Assembly: GCA_026874595.1 (NCBI GenBank)
Contig: CM049311.1
Span: forward strand, 71,222,453 to 71,286,452
Reading direction: 5' to 3'
Source: Sipunculus nudus
Taxonomy: Eukaryota > Annelida > Sipuncula > Golfingiida > Sipunculidae
DNA length: 64,000 bases
This document shows positions 48,874 through 60,834 of this stretch, one piece after another (the stretch's first letter is position 1; each line of letters starts with the position of its first letter). Under the pieces are notes generated by a model. That model was given only the letters and a program-made list of their open reading frames with translations, was not told the DNA's origin and did not search any database. Position numbers and translations under genes: made by a program.

Positions 48874-49112
48874 ACCTACTCGGACAGACTTCACAGTGTC
48901 AACAGGACAATCGTTCTGTTGCTTGCAAACCCAAATGGATAAAGCATTGTATTTATACCTGATTTATTCCTTCACTATATCAGTGCCCAGTTGTCGTTCA
49001 GTAATTGAAGGATACATTTCCGTGTTTAAAAAAAAAAACCTTTTATGTAAACATTCGACCAGGAGTAACAACAACAATACATGATTTGAGTGTGGTTTGA
49101 GGTTTCGAAAAA
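48874..49112 (+). repeat. Diverged direct repeat, second copy
   Basis: CGGACAGACTTCACAGTG, ACAATCGTTCTG, CAGTGCCCAGTTGTCG, GGATACATTTCCGTG and TGAGGTTTCGA, in the same order as the copy at 48540. Confidence 0.6.
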
Positions 49113-50289
49113 ATATGTAATATCAAGGTGAAATCCATGATTCAATTTGGCCACCTTCTCGTTTGCCCTTGTGGATTATCCAGGAAATTACTGCTAGATC
49201 TGTTTTTTTTTGGTTGTCAGGTTACCAGTGATTCTTTTACATGTGAGATGCGGATAAGAAAGATGTATGACATGAAGATTTAGTTTTTTTCATATATTTT
49301 TTCTAATATATATATATATATATATTAGTATGTATGTTCTCCAGCTTAACCTTTGTCACCTTTAGATATTCTTCTTATTCTGGATTGATAAGCGCTTCCG
49401 TTAAGCCTTCAAACTAATTGTTCTCTGTTTAAATCATTTACATTGATTAACTGTAAAATATATAAGACTGGGCACATTGAATTAGGGGTTTTTCTGTGAA
49501 CCCCTCACTGTCCGCCCCCCCCCCTCACTGTCTCTTATCTCAACAGACGCTGCAGCCGTCATCAAATTAGCAGACTAGCTGATCATGTGATGAAAATGAA
49601 AAAATTAGCCTGTTGCCGTTATTTTTGGGGGCTGACATGGTGTTTTCTGATTTTTTCCAATATATAAGTCATGAGGTGTTTATAGTTTGGCTTTCATATC
49701 ATAGTCCATTGGGCATTTTGTGTTGAGAATATATGAGGGGAGAGTCCACGGGGGTAAAGATAGGAGCCCCTACATAAAATGAGATTTATTACCCCCCCCC
49801 CCCCCCCCCCCAGAGTATCATTCCCGCCATGAGAATATATTGCTGAACTGTTTATTTTATATATTTTTGTGGATAATTTGTTCAAACGAAAGTTATTTTC
49901 CTTGATATGCAACACTTTTGTGCAACAGATTATGCAACACTTTGTTATCATTTTTCTGATTCGAATATTCAACCATAAAATGCAGACTTACATTTATTAG
50001 ATACTCCTCATTATGGTTTGCGTTGTTAAAATATTAACGAGGATAATATGAAGAAACCGTATATAAACCGAGTGCTATAATTGGCTCAAATTATTAATAT
50101 TGTACTTTGTCCTTCATCCAAAAACGAGTGAGAGGCACATAATACATATCCCCTGCTCCCCTTTAAAAAAGGACCATGTCACAGTCAACAGTTCTTTTGA
50201 TAAGGAGGAATACATTAAGGATAATTAAGGATATGAGTATAAATTCAGTCAAATTATTTTAAAGTTATTTTTTCAATCGCAAAATTTAA
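49113..50289. other. Spacer with poly-C tract and short (TA)n
   Basis: (AT)n near 49306-49326, poly-C at about 49793-49811. No gene recognised. Confidence 0.4.
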
Positions 50290-51035
50290 CAATAAATGTG
50301 ATTGCATCCATGACAAAATGTCTGCTACCAGATATCTCAGGGATGGCTGCAGTCTTCAGCACCAAATTTCGATGCAATATCGATCACGTGACTGCTTTCA
50401 GAGTTACAGGTGGCACCAAGTTTGCTTACTTACTTCCTGGGGAAAAAAGCGACATTTTCTGCTTTTCTAAAGAAAAACAGAGAAGATTAAAACTTTAACT
50501 TACATAACTATAAATTAAACGAGTATAAAAAATGGAATTATTCTCAAAATAGCTGCTCTTCTAATATACCCGATCACAAAATTTGACAATTTGATTTGAA
50601 AGCATATATATTATGTAATATGTTTCTTACCAAATATACCAGAAATAACTGCAGCTAAAAGCATCATCTTTGGAAGATGTAACGAATACCTGATCATAAA
50701 CTGAAGGTGAAACTACCCAAGTCGAAATTTGTTGTTCAAAGTGATCGTTTAAAAAAATTCATGGAAAATTCATAAAAGACAGTTACTCCTGCTTTCATGT
50801 CATGATAAGCAGTTCTGTATAGCAAGTGGATTTAGATACGGAAATAAAGAAATGAACTTAACTATTTTCAAGATTTTCTCTTTATAGAATTTTAAATTTT
50901 ATTATTTCTTTTGATTGCATTAATGATATTATGAATGTCAACATATGGCTCGGAAATTGTTGCAACTATTCACTATGTGACTTGTAAGCAAATGTAAGCC
51001 ATAGATGGTGCCACCTTTGTTGAACTACCGCTGAA
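50290..51035 (+). repeat. Family C repeat, second copy (degraded)
   Basis: AGGGATGGCTGCAGTCTTCA, CACCAAATTTCGATGCAAT and ACAGGTGGCACCAAG resemble 23700-23800. A later GATGGTGCCACCTTTG segment near 51005 resembles the GGTGGCGCC end of that family. Confidence 0.45.
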
Positions 51036-51265
51036 GTGTTTTTTTTTACTGTTACTGTTACATTTCTTGATCACCCTTTACCGTGCACTGTATGGGACAA
51101 CGTGAACATAAAATACCTCTGCATCTCTTGTTTTATATTACAATTCATGATCAGGTTTGTTATTTCATCCAAATTAGTCAAATTCATTGTATTTATTTAT
51201 ATGTTCGTATTTTTATGTTAGAATAAACTGATATGTTCGCGTGATTTGTCAAGGTCTGATTTCAG

Positions 51266-51396
51266 GTATGGAGATGGAAAAGGATTTCAAGGAAATTGAT
51301 GAACCTTTCAGAATCCCAAAGAAAGCGTTTGATTACATCATAAGGATCATTCAAGGAGACAATTCTGGTTCAGATTCAAACATCAGATTGATCTGA
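51266..51396 (+). CDS. Terminal exon of an unrecognised gene
   Basis: An acceptor (GGTCTGATTTCAG) is followed by an open frame, MEMEKDFKEIDEPFRIPKKA and then FDYIIRIIQGDNSGSDSNIR, ending LI and TGA at 51394-51396. Codon usage and amino-acid balance look coding in contrast to the AT-rich surroundings, and several AATAAA motifs lie downstream. I do not recognise the peptide and see no convincing upstream exon nearby. It accepts a phase-1 donor, as offered by the internal donor of the CEP295-like exon at 31716, but that compatibility has a one-in-three chance by itself. It does not resemble the CEP295 C-terminus. Confidence 0.45.
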
Positions 51397-51675
51397 ATAT
51401 GAGATACTCTGCCTTTTGTTGCTGTTACTGCCTGCTGTTGTGCCACTTTTTAAATTCCTGTTACCGCGTTCTTCTGACGTTTCCTGATCCAAGTGTCTTT
51501 GCCCATTGTTACCCGGGGCCGGAGGTATCTTGTTTGAAGTCTCTATGTCCTTTCATCTTGGTTGGAACAAATCGATATACTTTATTGCACCGCCTTTTTC
51601 TCCCTCGTTAGTTGTTGAAGGCCCATTTATTAATTAAATATGGTGGTTGTCTGATAGTGAAACATCTTAGTGCTT

Positions 51676-52265
51676 TCAACAATTGCAGTGTACCTATGAT
51701 AAAATACTATGAATGTCAGGAATTTTAGATTTATAAAACTTGTTTATGTGAACCTCAATTTTCTTTTAAATATAATAAATGTAGATCAACTTTGTTATTA
51801 TGTATTTAATTATGTAACATAAGATTTGATAAAATATTACGTATGATTAACAAATTTCATATGAGTGTTACTTGTAGTAAGCAGGTTGTCTACAATTGCA
51901 GTATACATGTGTGTTAAGATTTATAAAACTTGTTTATGTGGACCTTAATTTTCTTTTAAATATAATAAATGTAGATCAGCTTTGATATCATGTATTTACT
52001 TATGTAACATAAGATTTGATAACATATTATGTATGATAAACAAATTTCATATGAGTGTTACTTGTATTATGCAGGTTGTCTACAATTGCAGTATACATGT
52101 GTGTAATCGAATTTGCTCTTTTTATGAATGTCAGGAATTTTAAATTTATAAAACTTGTTTATGTGGACCTCCATTTTCTTTTTAATATAATAAATTTAGA
52201 TAAACTTTGTAATCATGTATTTACTTATATAAAATAAGATCTGATAACATATTATCTATGATATG
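51676..52265 (+). repeat. Triplicated repeat of 190-225 bp
   Basis: TTATAAAACTTGTTTATGTG occurs at 51731, 51921 and about 52146, each followed by TTTCTTTTAAATATAATAAA (TTTTTAATATAATAAA in the third), then TTTGATAA(A/C)ATATTA and ACAATTGCAGTATACATGTG. Each unit has an AATAAA, so if the exon at 51266 is real these could be alternative poly(A) sites. Confidence 0.8.
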
Positions 52266-53139
52266 AGTGTTTCTCGTAATATCCACGTTGTTGTCTGTGA
52301 TCCATTAAAATGGATAATGGCAAAGTTGAAAATGTGTTTACAAATAAGCGAGTACGTGTCATTTAGCCACTCTAATTTGCAATTCATGCTGCAAAGAGAA
52401 CTTGTGATCGGTCCCACTCATGTCAAATCATTCTACTTGCAAATGGTCAAAATTATATCTAAGATTTCGCATTTTTTTAAAGAGTTTTTGCTTTTAATTA
52501 TATAGCAGTTCTGGAAGGTATATAGCCAACAAAGTCAAATAGTTGATATTATGAAGAAATGAAACCATAAGGTGTTATATAGTAAAGAAAAACTTCATCA
52601 GTGCAATTTGGTCATGCAGGGACTTAGTTGTACTTAGAAACTTGAGAAAACTGTACACATACAAGTTAATGGGGCCGTTATAAGTATGGGATAATCACGT
52701 ACAGAGAGTCGAATTACGCCGTCACTTATTGTGAAGATATGTGAACCGGATGCACTAAGAAAAGGCTGCCAGGAGGTAAGCAGGGACTCTGTGTGACAAC
52801 TCAGTACGTCCTCTAACACACGATATCATATCTTCTTTCACTTCTAAACCATTTCTTGTTTACATTTATTTAGATTTCGGATAAATTCGGACACTTTTTC
52901 CATTTACATTACAGTCTTGTCCAGCTTTTGTTGTATCTTTAACAGTTTTTGACAGTTCTTACAGAGGTTTTTGTTAAAGACTTATAGAACCTTTTAAACT
53001 CAAAATAAATATGTGATTGGTTTGACCTTCGAGAACCCAGCCACATGAGAGTGTTCTATGTTTTATTTTAGAGTGCGCTTTATTGAGCCTGTAAACATTA
53101 TTGGTACTGCTATCAGCCAACGTGTACTTTTATCGCTTG
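52266..53139. other. Spacer, no feature recognised
   Basis: No repeat family or coding signal recognised. Confidence 0.3.
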
Positions 53140-53535
53140 CCGGAAATCTTTGATATCGGCAAGCATGTTGGTCAGTTGCGTATGTATATTTGTGTGTTTG
53201 TCACGACTCTACACGGTACAATATTGGAGCCACCACTTTAAACCTTACAGAGATGATAGAAAACTAAAAGTCCTGGAATCCTGTTGTTTTTGGTCAATAT
53301 AGATAAAAGGTCAAGGTCATAAAAATTTTAGTTTTGTCATTACTTCGTTCAATTAATCCTATCTTCACAAACTATAGCTCACATTCTTCCTCTGGATCAT
53401 CTTCATCACCTGGTCTAGTCATCTTGTCTCAAAATAGTGTCAGTTTATAAGTATGTCTGTCTCTGTGTAAGATGTCTCAATTCCGACTGTTTGCTGCTTC
53501 TTGTGTCTTACATATTGCATTCTAAAAGCCACACA
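53140..53535 (+). repeat. Family D dispersed repeat, left part
   Basis: GGTCAAGGTCATAAAA, TCACAAACTATAGCTCA and GCTGCTTCTTGTGTCTTACA match the copies at 56010-57170 in order. Confidence 0.6.
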
Positions 53536-56010
53536 TTTATAAATTGAAAACTCAAGATGTTAGGGACATGAGAAGAATATTTAACTAAGAAGATTGTTAC
53601 ATTTACAAGCAAGCGTTCCAACAGTGTGTTCAATATGATATTAATGAAGCTGTGAACCTGTTAACAAAAAGAGTTTCAATCAAAGAGAAAGGAAATACAG
53701 ATGTTAAAAGTTTATGTCAGTCTAAATGGTTGGATGAAGATTGTACTACAGCAAAGGTTTATAAATGCAAGGCACTGAATAGTTACAGAATTTCACACAG
53801 CCTGGATGAATTGAAGGCTTATGAAATGTTAAGACAAAAGTTTAAGAATATCTGTGCTGAAAAGAAGGAAAAACATGAAAATAATTCCTCATCAAGAGTT
53901 TTGTAGACTAAAAATATTCCTGAATCATGAAGGTATCTAAAGAACATTAACAACAAAGAATATCAACCGGTATTGATGCACATTTTTGGTATAAATATTT
54001 TAAAGTTTTGCTGAATGGTAGTAGAAATGAAATTGAAGGAATTAACAATATGATGAATGCATACAAAGCAGAGCATTTTGATGAAGTAAGTATTGTGGTA
54101 ATCTAAATAATAATATTACTTCACATGAGATTGAAATGCAGTTAAGCAGATGGCGACAGGTAAAGCACAATGTTTGACACTTGATGTGATTAAATTTATT
54201 ATCAAAGTTTTACTTCCATTGTTAGAAAAATTGTACAATAGTATAATATACACAGGTTTTTTCCTAGATGAATGGAGCAAAGGAATTACATATTCACTGT
54301 ACAAAAGTGGACAGATAAATGATCCGGCTAATTACAGGGGAATAACTTTGTTAAACGTATTTGGTAAATTATTGACTAAAATTCTGAATGAAAGATTGTA
54401 GGATTTTGTGGAGGAATTAGATATATTGGCATAGGCTTAGGCAGGGTATAGAAGGGGTTATTGTACAATTGATAATGCTTTTGCTTTGCAGGGGTTAATA
54501 CAAAAATATTTAAGTAAAAGAAGGTTGGATTTTATTGCATTCGTATCGATTTTTCTAAGGCTGTTGATTGTGTCCAACATGATATTTTATGGTATGTATT
54601 TTTAAAACAGGGTATTTATGGAAGAATTTTAAAAGTCATAAGGTCAATGTACTCCAAAATGCAATCATGTATTCTTATAGATTATGGAACTACAGGATAT
54701 TTTTCTTGCACTCTAGGGAAGAGACAGGGATGTATGGAAGTCCATTATTATTTTCTATATTTATAAATGAGTTTTATTTGACATCGAATAGTACTGGTTG
54801 TCAGGGAATTTATATTTATGAACACCTTCCAAAATTAGTTGCTCTAATGTTTGAAAATGATATAGTAAATTTTTCAGATACACCGGGAAGAGTTCAGAGT
54901 CAAATAAATCATATAGCAAATTTTTGCAGCAATTATGGTATGAAAGTAAATTTTTAATAAAACTAAAGATATGGTTTGTCGTCGTGGAGGTATTTTACGA
55001 AAATCTGAAAAACGGCTTTTTGAAGGTAAGAAACTAGATGTTGTATCTTACTACAAAACCCTTGGAATCGCCCTTCCTAATAAACTTTCTTGGACAAAAA
55101 CACAAAAGCAACAAGCAGTACAAGCAAATAAAGTAGTATGTATGATTTAAAAAAATTAAATATGTCTAAATGTCAAATATAAATTCTGTAAATATATTTT
55201 AAAAGTAAATAGTAGCACTGTAAATGCAGCAGTATAAGGAGACTTTGCGCGTCTTCCTTTATTTATAAAATATTCCGAGCGCTGTTTGAAATATTGTTTT
55301 AGACTTCTTCATATGGATGATAGTAGGTATCCCAACAAATTTATAATATGTTGGTAAAGCTAGATTAAAAAGGAAAAACAACATGGGCTACCCCTATGAG
55401 ATCCTTGTTATTTCACACTGGATTTGGTTATGTTTGGAAGGCACAACATGTTAAAGATTCTGATTTAGGTGTTCTAGTCATAAATTAGCTATTTAAGTTG
55501 GCCGTCAATTGGGTATCAACAGAAAAGAGAGGATCTGGGAATATTGTTTTAAGGAAGGTTTTAATATTATTGAAGATGAAGTACATTTTTTTGCTAGAAT
55601 GTCTTATGTACACTGATTTGCGTAATAAATATTTGCCAATAATATACCATGAACCTCATGAATATAATTCTAGAAAATTGCTTAATATTGATGAAATGTT
55701 TCAGATAGTGCAATTGGCAGCTTACATTGTTCATGCTTTCAAGAAAAGATCAATGTTTTTTTTGTGTATAATGCCACATCATAATAATCACGTTCTGTTA
55801 AACAGATATTAATTACATGCTCACTGTTTTATAAGATATATTTAAGAAGCTTGTTATTTAACAGTTTTTAAGTCATTTATTTATTATTTCTTTACTTATT
55901 TAATTATTTGACGTTCCTTCATATCTTTGAGTGCTACCGATGTATTATTCTTGTAGGAACTTTGGGCCCGAGGCCTTATTCTTGAATAAAACACTTGTTC
56001 TTCTTCTACA
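53536..56010 (+). pseudogene. Decayed LINE (non-LTR retrotransposon), RT region
   Basis: Spread over several frames with many stops. 53652-53906 encodes the linker between endonuclease and RT (KWLDEDCTTAKVYK). 54150-54401 carries an RT entry (TGKAQ...LPLLEKLYNSII, then INDPANYRGITLLNVFGKLL). 54589-54957 carries the palm, where the normally Asp-Asp catalytic box reads FEND at 54850-54861. About 54950-55140 has NKTKDMVC and KTLGIALPNKLSWTK. 55498-55812 matches the C-terminus (KYLPIIYHEP...LAAYIVHAFKKR). A 3' tail ends TTGAATAAAACACTTG near 55990. No intact endonuclease is seen, so it is 5'-truncated. Clade not determined. Confidence 0.8.
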
Positions 56011-57170
56011 GGCCACAGTTTTGCACGAATCACTTTGTAGATTACACATATTGCATATCGGAACGATTTCTGGAGGCTTATGTTTATTATTTATATAGCT
56101 CCAAGGTCCAGGTCATATAAAGGTGTCAAAATCTTATTATCCTCATAATATATTCAATAATGAACCTATTTTCACAAATTATAGCTCATTTTCCTCCACT
56201 TTGTCTTCTCCATCACATTGTTAAGTCAACTGCCCTCCACTTTGTGTCACTCTGTCAGTATGTCTGTCAGTTGTCCTTAATTTCGCCTGTGTGCTGGTTC
56301 TTGCGTCTTATTTAAACATTCTACAGCCAATAGTTTTACACAAATCAATTTGTTACTTTCAAATTTTCTATACAGGCATAGTTTCTGGAAATCCTATGTA
56401 TATTATTTAAATAGATCAAAGGTCAAGGTCATCATAACACCTCAGAGTCTTATTTTCCTCACCACTTTGTCAATATGAGCCATTGCTAATTTTCTTCCTC
56501 ATAACTTGGTCTAGTCAACTGTTTTCTCAGATGTGTCACTTTGTCAGTATGTTTGTCTGTTTGTCAGTAGTCCTTAATTTCAGATTCATGCTGGTTCTTG
56601 CGTCTTACAGTGACCATTCTACAGGCCACAGTTTTGCAGGAATCCTTTTGAAAATGATATACCTTATGTCGTATACTAACATTTCGAAAGAGATTTTTTA
56701 TATTCGGAAAAAATGGCCTCTGGGGGGTGCTGCACCCGAAACATTACAACATATCATTTTGTCCATATCTTCAAAATTATACATCTTACCTACAAAAATA
56801 ACAGGCATTTTGATACTCTTCACCTTTTCCATCAGATTATCTGGTCATCTGGTCATCAGATGTATCACTTTGTCAGTAGGTTTGTCTGATTGTCATTAGT
56901 CCTCAATACTGCGTGCTTGCTGTTTCTTCTACTTGACATATTGAATTCTACAGGCCATGCAAGAATCGCTTAGTAACTTACACTTATCGTATATCGGAAC
57001 GATATATGGAAGCTGTTTGTTTTATAGAAGTTAAAGTTCAAGGTCAAGGTTATAGAAAAACTTCTAATTATTATTTCCCTCAAAACTTTGTCAGTATTGG
57101 TCTTATCTTCACAAAGAATGGCTCATTTTCTTCCTCTTCTTCATAGCTCATTCTTTTGACTAATTATACG
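56011..57170 (+). repeat. Family D dispersed repeat, tandem units
   Basis: Three units of about 310-340 bp with TCTACAGGCCACAGTTTTGC or a close variant (near 56008, 56320, 56620 and 56950), then TATCGGAACGAT, AAGGTCAAGGTCAT, and TCACTTTGTCAGTATGT. The LINE sits inside this repeat. Confidence 0.65.
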
Positions 57171-59090
57171 TCATTTCTGGGCAAGCGCTCGACCTCTGGG
57201 CGTCCAGTTTAGATATTGGACTCGCTACCAGGACACAATGCCATGGTCTTTATCAATGTTTCGGCATCACTGTATTTAAATCATTCATGAAAAAGATCTA
57301 TTCACGTTTGTTCCATTGTATCTTTTTATTGCAAAAAGGTTCCCCAATTTTCTACATTTTTTACTCAGCCTATGTATATGCTACCAACCTCCGTACAGGA
57401 GCAAGGTCTCTTGAGACAGTGGTAGATCCCTGCAAGGGGAAGTGCACACGACACGAAACTACAGCGGGTTAGACCTGCATTGCTGGGGCAACCAATGTAT
57501 ACAAATATTGCGGACCACAAGCACCTGCACGTCACCTTTCACCCCATAATCGCGCCTATTTACCAAACACATGCTTAAACCGTGTGGCACGTGCTATTTT
57601 TCGTATACATTTACACCACTACTTCACCGATATCGCCCCGCAATGTAGTTCACCGAGTTTTACAACATGTAAAAAACAAACTCTGGCGGAGGCAATAAGA
57701 ACAGGCGGTGATACCTACGTTTAGATGATTGATGCCTATTCAGTGATGACCTCACCTGATTTACATTTTATTATATAACTATGAAAAACACATGGTTTTT
57801 TAATTTTCTCATCATCTGCACACTATGATATAATTGTAAAAATATATATATATATACATGGCTATTGCATATTTCGTGTTATCAACCGAAGACCAACATA
57901 GGGTAAATGATTTGGCTTTCCTGTAACAGGAGTAAACAAGACAGGAGATCCGTTAATGTGTTTTACCCCGAGGGTATCAAGACACCTTTACGTACGTAAA
58001 CGGAACACCCCACGGGAAAGCCAGTTCCGTCGGCCGTAATACGTTTCCGACTCGGACTGACAGGACGCCGTCAGTCAGAAACCAAACCCTGCCTAATGCG
58101 TTTTATCCTCTCAGATAGTAATGTGAGCTTTTACGTGAATGATTTTGCTTACTCTTTTTGCTGCCATTTATTTACCCTGGAAGGTACAGAATTTCTTCAT
58201 TAATTTGTTATTTGCCACTCAAATGATTGTTTCTTCTATTTTTTGTGTTGCTTTTTCCATTTAGAAAGATTTAATTTCTCATATAAAGATTTTAAGCTCC
58301 CGTCCATTTCAGGTTACCCGTTCATATAATCTGAACATGATTTAAGGTAACCCCCGCATTGTCCTTGCACCACTGTGCTGATTTAGCTTAATATACACAG
58401 ATTCAAATTAATTTGAAAAATACATTATACAGAGAAATAAAAATTTAAAATGTTTGTTTTAAATAATTATTTAAATTTATTTTAATATAGTGTATAATTA
58501 GAGATTAATAATTCATCACTGATATTTTATCATTGCAGTTCGTGTTGAATGTATTTGAAGATTGCATTAAAGCATTCGATTCCAAGGTTTTAAAACATAA
58601 ATCACGAAGACAATACCAAGTTTATGTTAAAGTTATGTCATATAACTTTACACCCTTGGGTGTGGTGATGTCAAGCGGTGTCAAAATATAGACAGAACAT
58701 CAACTGCGAATGAAAGTTTATCGAACATCATCGGTTTATATTTGCAAGTCAGCTGTAAAAAAAGAAATTGGATTATCGGATTAAAGATTTAAACAACAAT
58801 GGCGGGACCTGGCGGCAGAAATGGAACGAATTGAGCATGTGCGATCAAGTAGGGCGTAACTATGGTTACAACGAGACCAGTTACTTCTACATGGCTTAAT
58901 ACCTCTGTTTTCCGGTGTATAATTAAATGATAATACCTTTTAACACCTTGTTAAATACATCACAGCACGCCGGCAGCTGTGGCGCTGAACGCTGCAAGTG
59001 GCAAAATTTCTACCAACTGTCGATCTCTTTTGTCTTTAGAAAGAAGAAAATGCCGTATAGTCCACCATGGGGTCAAGTGTTTCGTGCCAT
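57171..59090. other. Spacer, no gene recognised
   Basis: Parts are richer in CG dinucleotides (57930-58090 and 58790-59000). Short frames exist but none has a recognisable domain. ATGGCGGGACCTGGCGG at 58799 opens only 11 codons. Confidence 0.3.
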
Positions 59091-59093
59091 TTG

Positions 59094-59506
59094 TGCAGGG
59101 GCGTCGATATAAGGGGAGTGGGGGATATAGGATGGCAGGTGTATATCCCCTCTTTTGGGCAAGGGGTGGGAATGGTCAGTGCATGTTATCTAATTCTCCC
59201 ACTATTCAGAGAATAATTTTTATATATTGCAAATGAAATATATTAATAAATAGAATTATAGACTTAAGGTTCCATTTATAAGTTTACTATGAAATATTAT
59301 GTGTAAACCTGGTTAAGACTTAAAACCTTTTTTCTAAACCGTATACTTGTAAAATATTTGAAATGTAACTAAGTAAATATATTTAAAATATGTAAAACGA
59401 ACGCTGAATTTTCAAGAGGTATATATTTATATATGTGTATGTGTGGGTTTCTGCGAGTCAACCCCCCCCCCCCCCGGGAAGATGAATTGACGCCACTGGG
59501 TTTGTG
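59094..59506. mobile_element. Short G-tract element, possible non-autonomous DNA transposon
   Basis: The left end reads GCAGGGGCGTCGATATAAGG, then GGAGTGGGGG. The right end, read on the minus strand, is CCCAGTGGCGTCAATTCATC, then a G tract (poly-C at 59461-59475 on the plus strand). The two ends are roughly inverse, and the right end matches the plus-strand end at 62593. CAGTGGCGT...GGGGG ends are seen in several invertebrate DNA transposons, which is general knowledge rather than a match I tested. Confidence 0.4.
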
Positions 59507-59989
59507 AATATTTTAACTGCGGGACAACATTTACTGATAATTACGGGGATTATAAAATCATGCGTTCCGGGATGGCATGCTCCGCCTGAGTGTCCGGAAA
59601 CCAATCCGCGCGGATGAATAAGATCTATTTTCTGCACATTGATCTCTGAGCGGTTGAGTTCACAAATTATGCCTCGTTTCCCAAGCGCAGTCTAAGAGAA
59701 ATATCCCGGTATATTATTAAATTGTCCCGATATTAAGATAAGTGACCCACATTGATCGCGGATATTAATTACTTTATTTTCTTGAAAATGAATCAATATT
59801 TTCTTTTCGGCCTATTGTAAAGACGAAACTGCCTGTGTTAATACCCTTTATTCATATTTATTTTTTATATAATTGAACACATTCTTTGTAACTATTAAAC
59901 TAAATCAAACATCTTTTGAACACCCCCTAATAACTGTCAAATAAGACGGTAACGAGCCTGCCATTGCAGGTGCCCTTTTTTTCGGAGTG
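59507..59989. other. Spacer
   Basis: No feature recognised. Confidence 0.3.
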
Positions 59990-60160
59990 GAAGTTACCAG
60001 TATTTACCCTGTGTTAGAATGCTTGTTTTCTGCTGTTTTTTTCCTGTGCCCTCTACCGACCACCGAGCGCCAACATCCGAGCCAGGAAGAAAGCCTCGTA
60101 TATTATATATTATAACTAGTTGTACAATCCATGTAGAAGAAATAAAGTTATTTGAACCCA
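59990..60160 (+). repeat. SINE 3' part, same family as 12461
   Basis: CCGAGCGCCAACATCCGAGC followed by GAAATAAAGTTATTTGAA parallels the tail at 12617-12680. The tRNA-like head is not visible. Confidence 0.55.
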
Positions 60161-60776
60161 TTGTGTTTACAGATGTAATAAACTCTGTGTTCGGTTAAAG
60201 CCCCATGCTGGTTGTTCTGTTGAAGCGGCACCAAAGAATTGACTGTTAGAGAGGGATGCACTGAAACGCTATTTTGTTTTTTGTTTCCACATTTAAGGCC
60301 AGTTATATCCTCAATTATATACATACTTCACATATCCGTCATGATAAAGTGAAAAACGTCGTATAGAGGTCATATAAAAACATGAGAATGATCGACATGT
60401 TTAGTGTATGAAAGGGATGAGGGCTGTACTTATGATAAGATTCGATACTCCAGTCACATTATTATATTTCCCCTCCCATGTGGGGAGACATAGTGTTTGG
60501 TCATTCGTCGACGTCGGTGTAAGTTTCTTGTAAACGCGATGACTTTTGAACGACTCGACACTTTTTAATGAAAATTAAAATTATTTCTACCAATATCTCG
60601 TATTTCGAAAACCGGTGACCTTGATCTATTCACATTCAGATGACAAATTAGGCCTGTTTAATTTTTTTTATTAATAAAACCCGTTAATGTGCGTCCATTT
60701 GAATATCAGCCTGCTACATTTGCAGCCCATTTTGATATACTATTAACCACCGTTTCCAAACATTCCCTATGAGAAA

Positions 60777-60779
<3 letters not shown>
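60161..60779. other. Spacer
   Basis: Includes a stretch near 60470-60620 (CATGTGGGGAGACATAGTG, AACGACTCGACAC) reminiscent of other dispersed repeats here, but without a second copy in the window. Confidence 0.3.

Positions 60780-60831
<52 letters not shown>
60780..60831. repeat. (AT)n microsatellite
   Basis: About 26 AT dinucleotides, followed by a stretch rich in TATTAC/CTATTA motifs. Confidence 0.95.

Positions 60832-60834
<3 letters not shown>

Noticed and set aside
50298-50498. 66-codon frame MIASMTKCLLPDISGMAA.
   Set aside because: It lies in a copy of the family C repeat, whose other copy at 23.7 kb does not keep the frame.
57287-57472. Short frame with DPCKGKCTRHETTAG.
   Set aside because: There is no splice context, no family recognised and no second evidence of coding.
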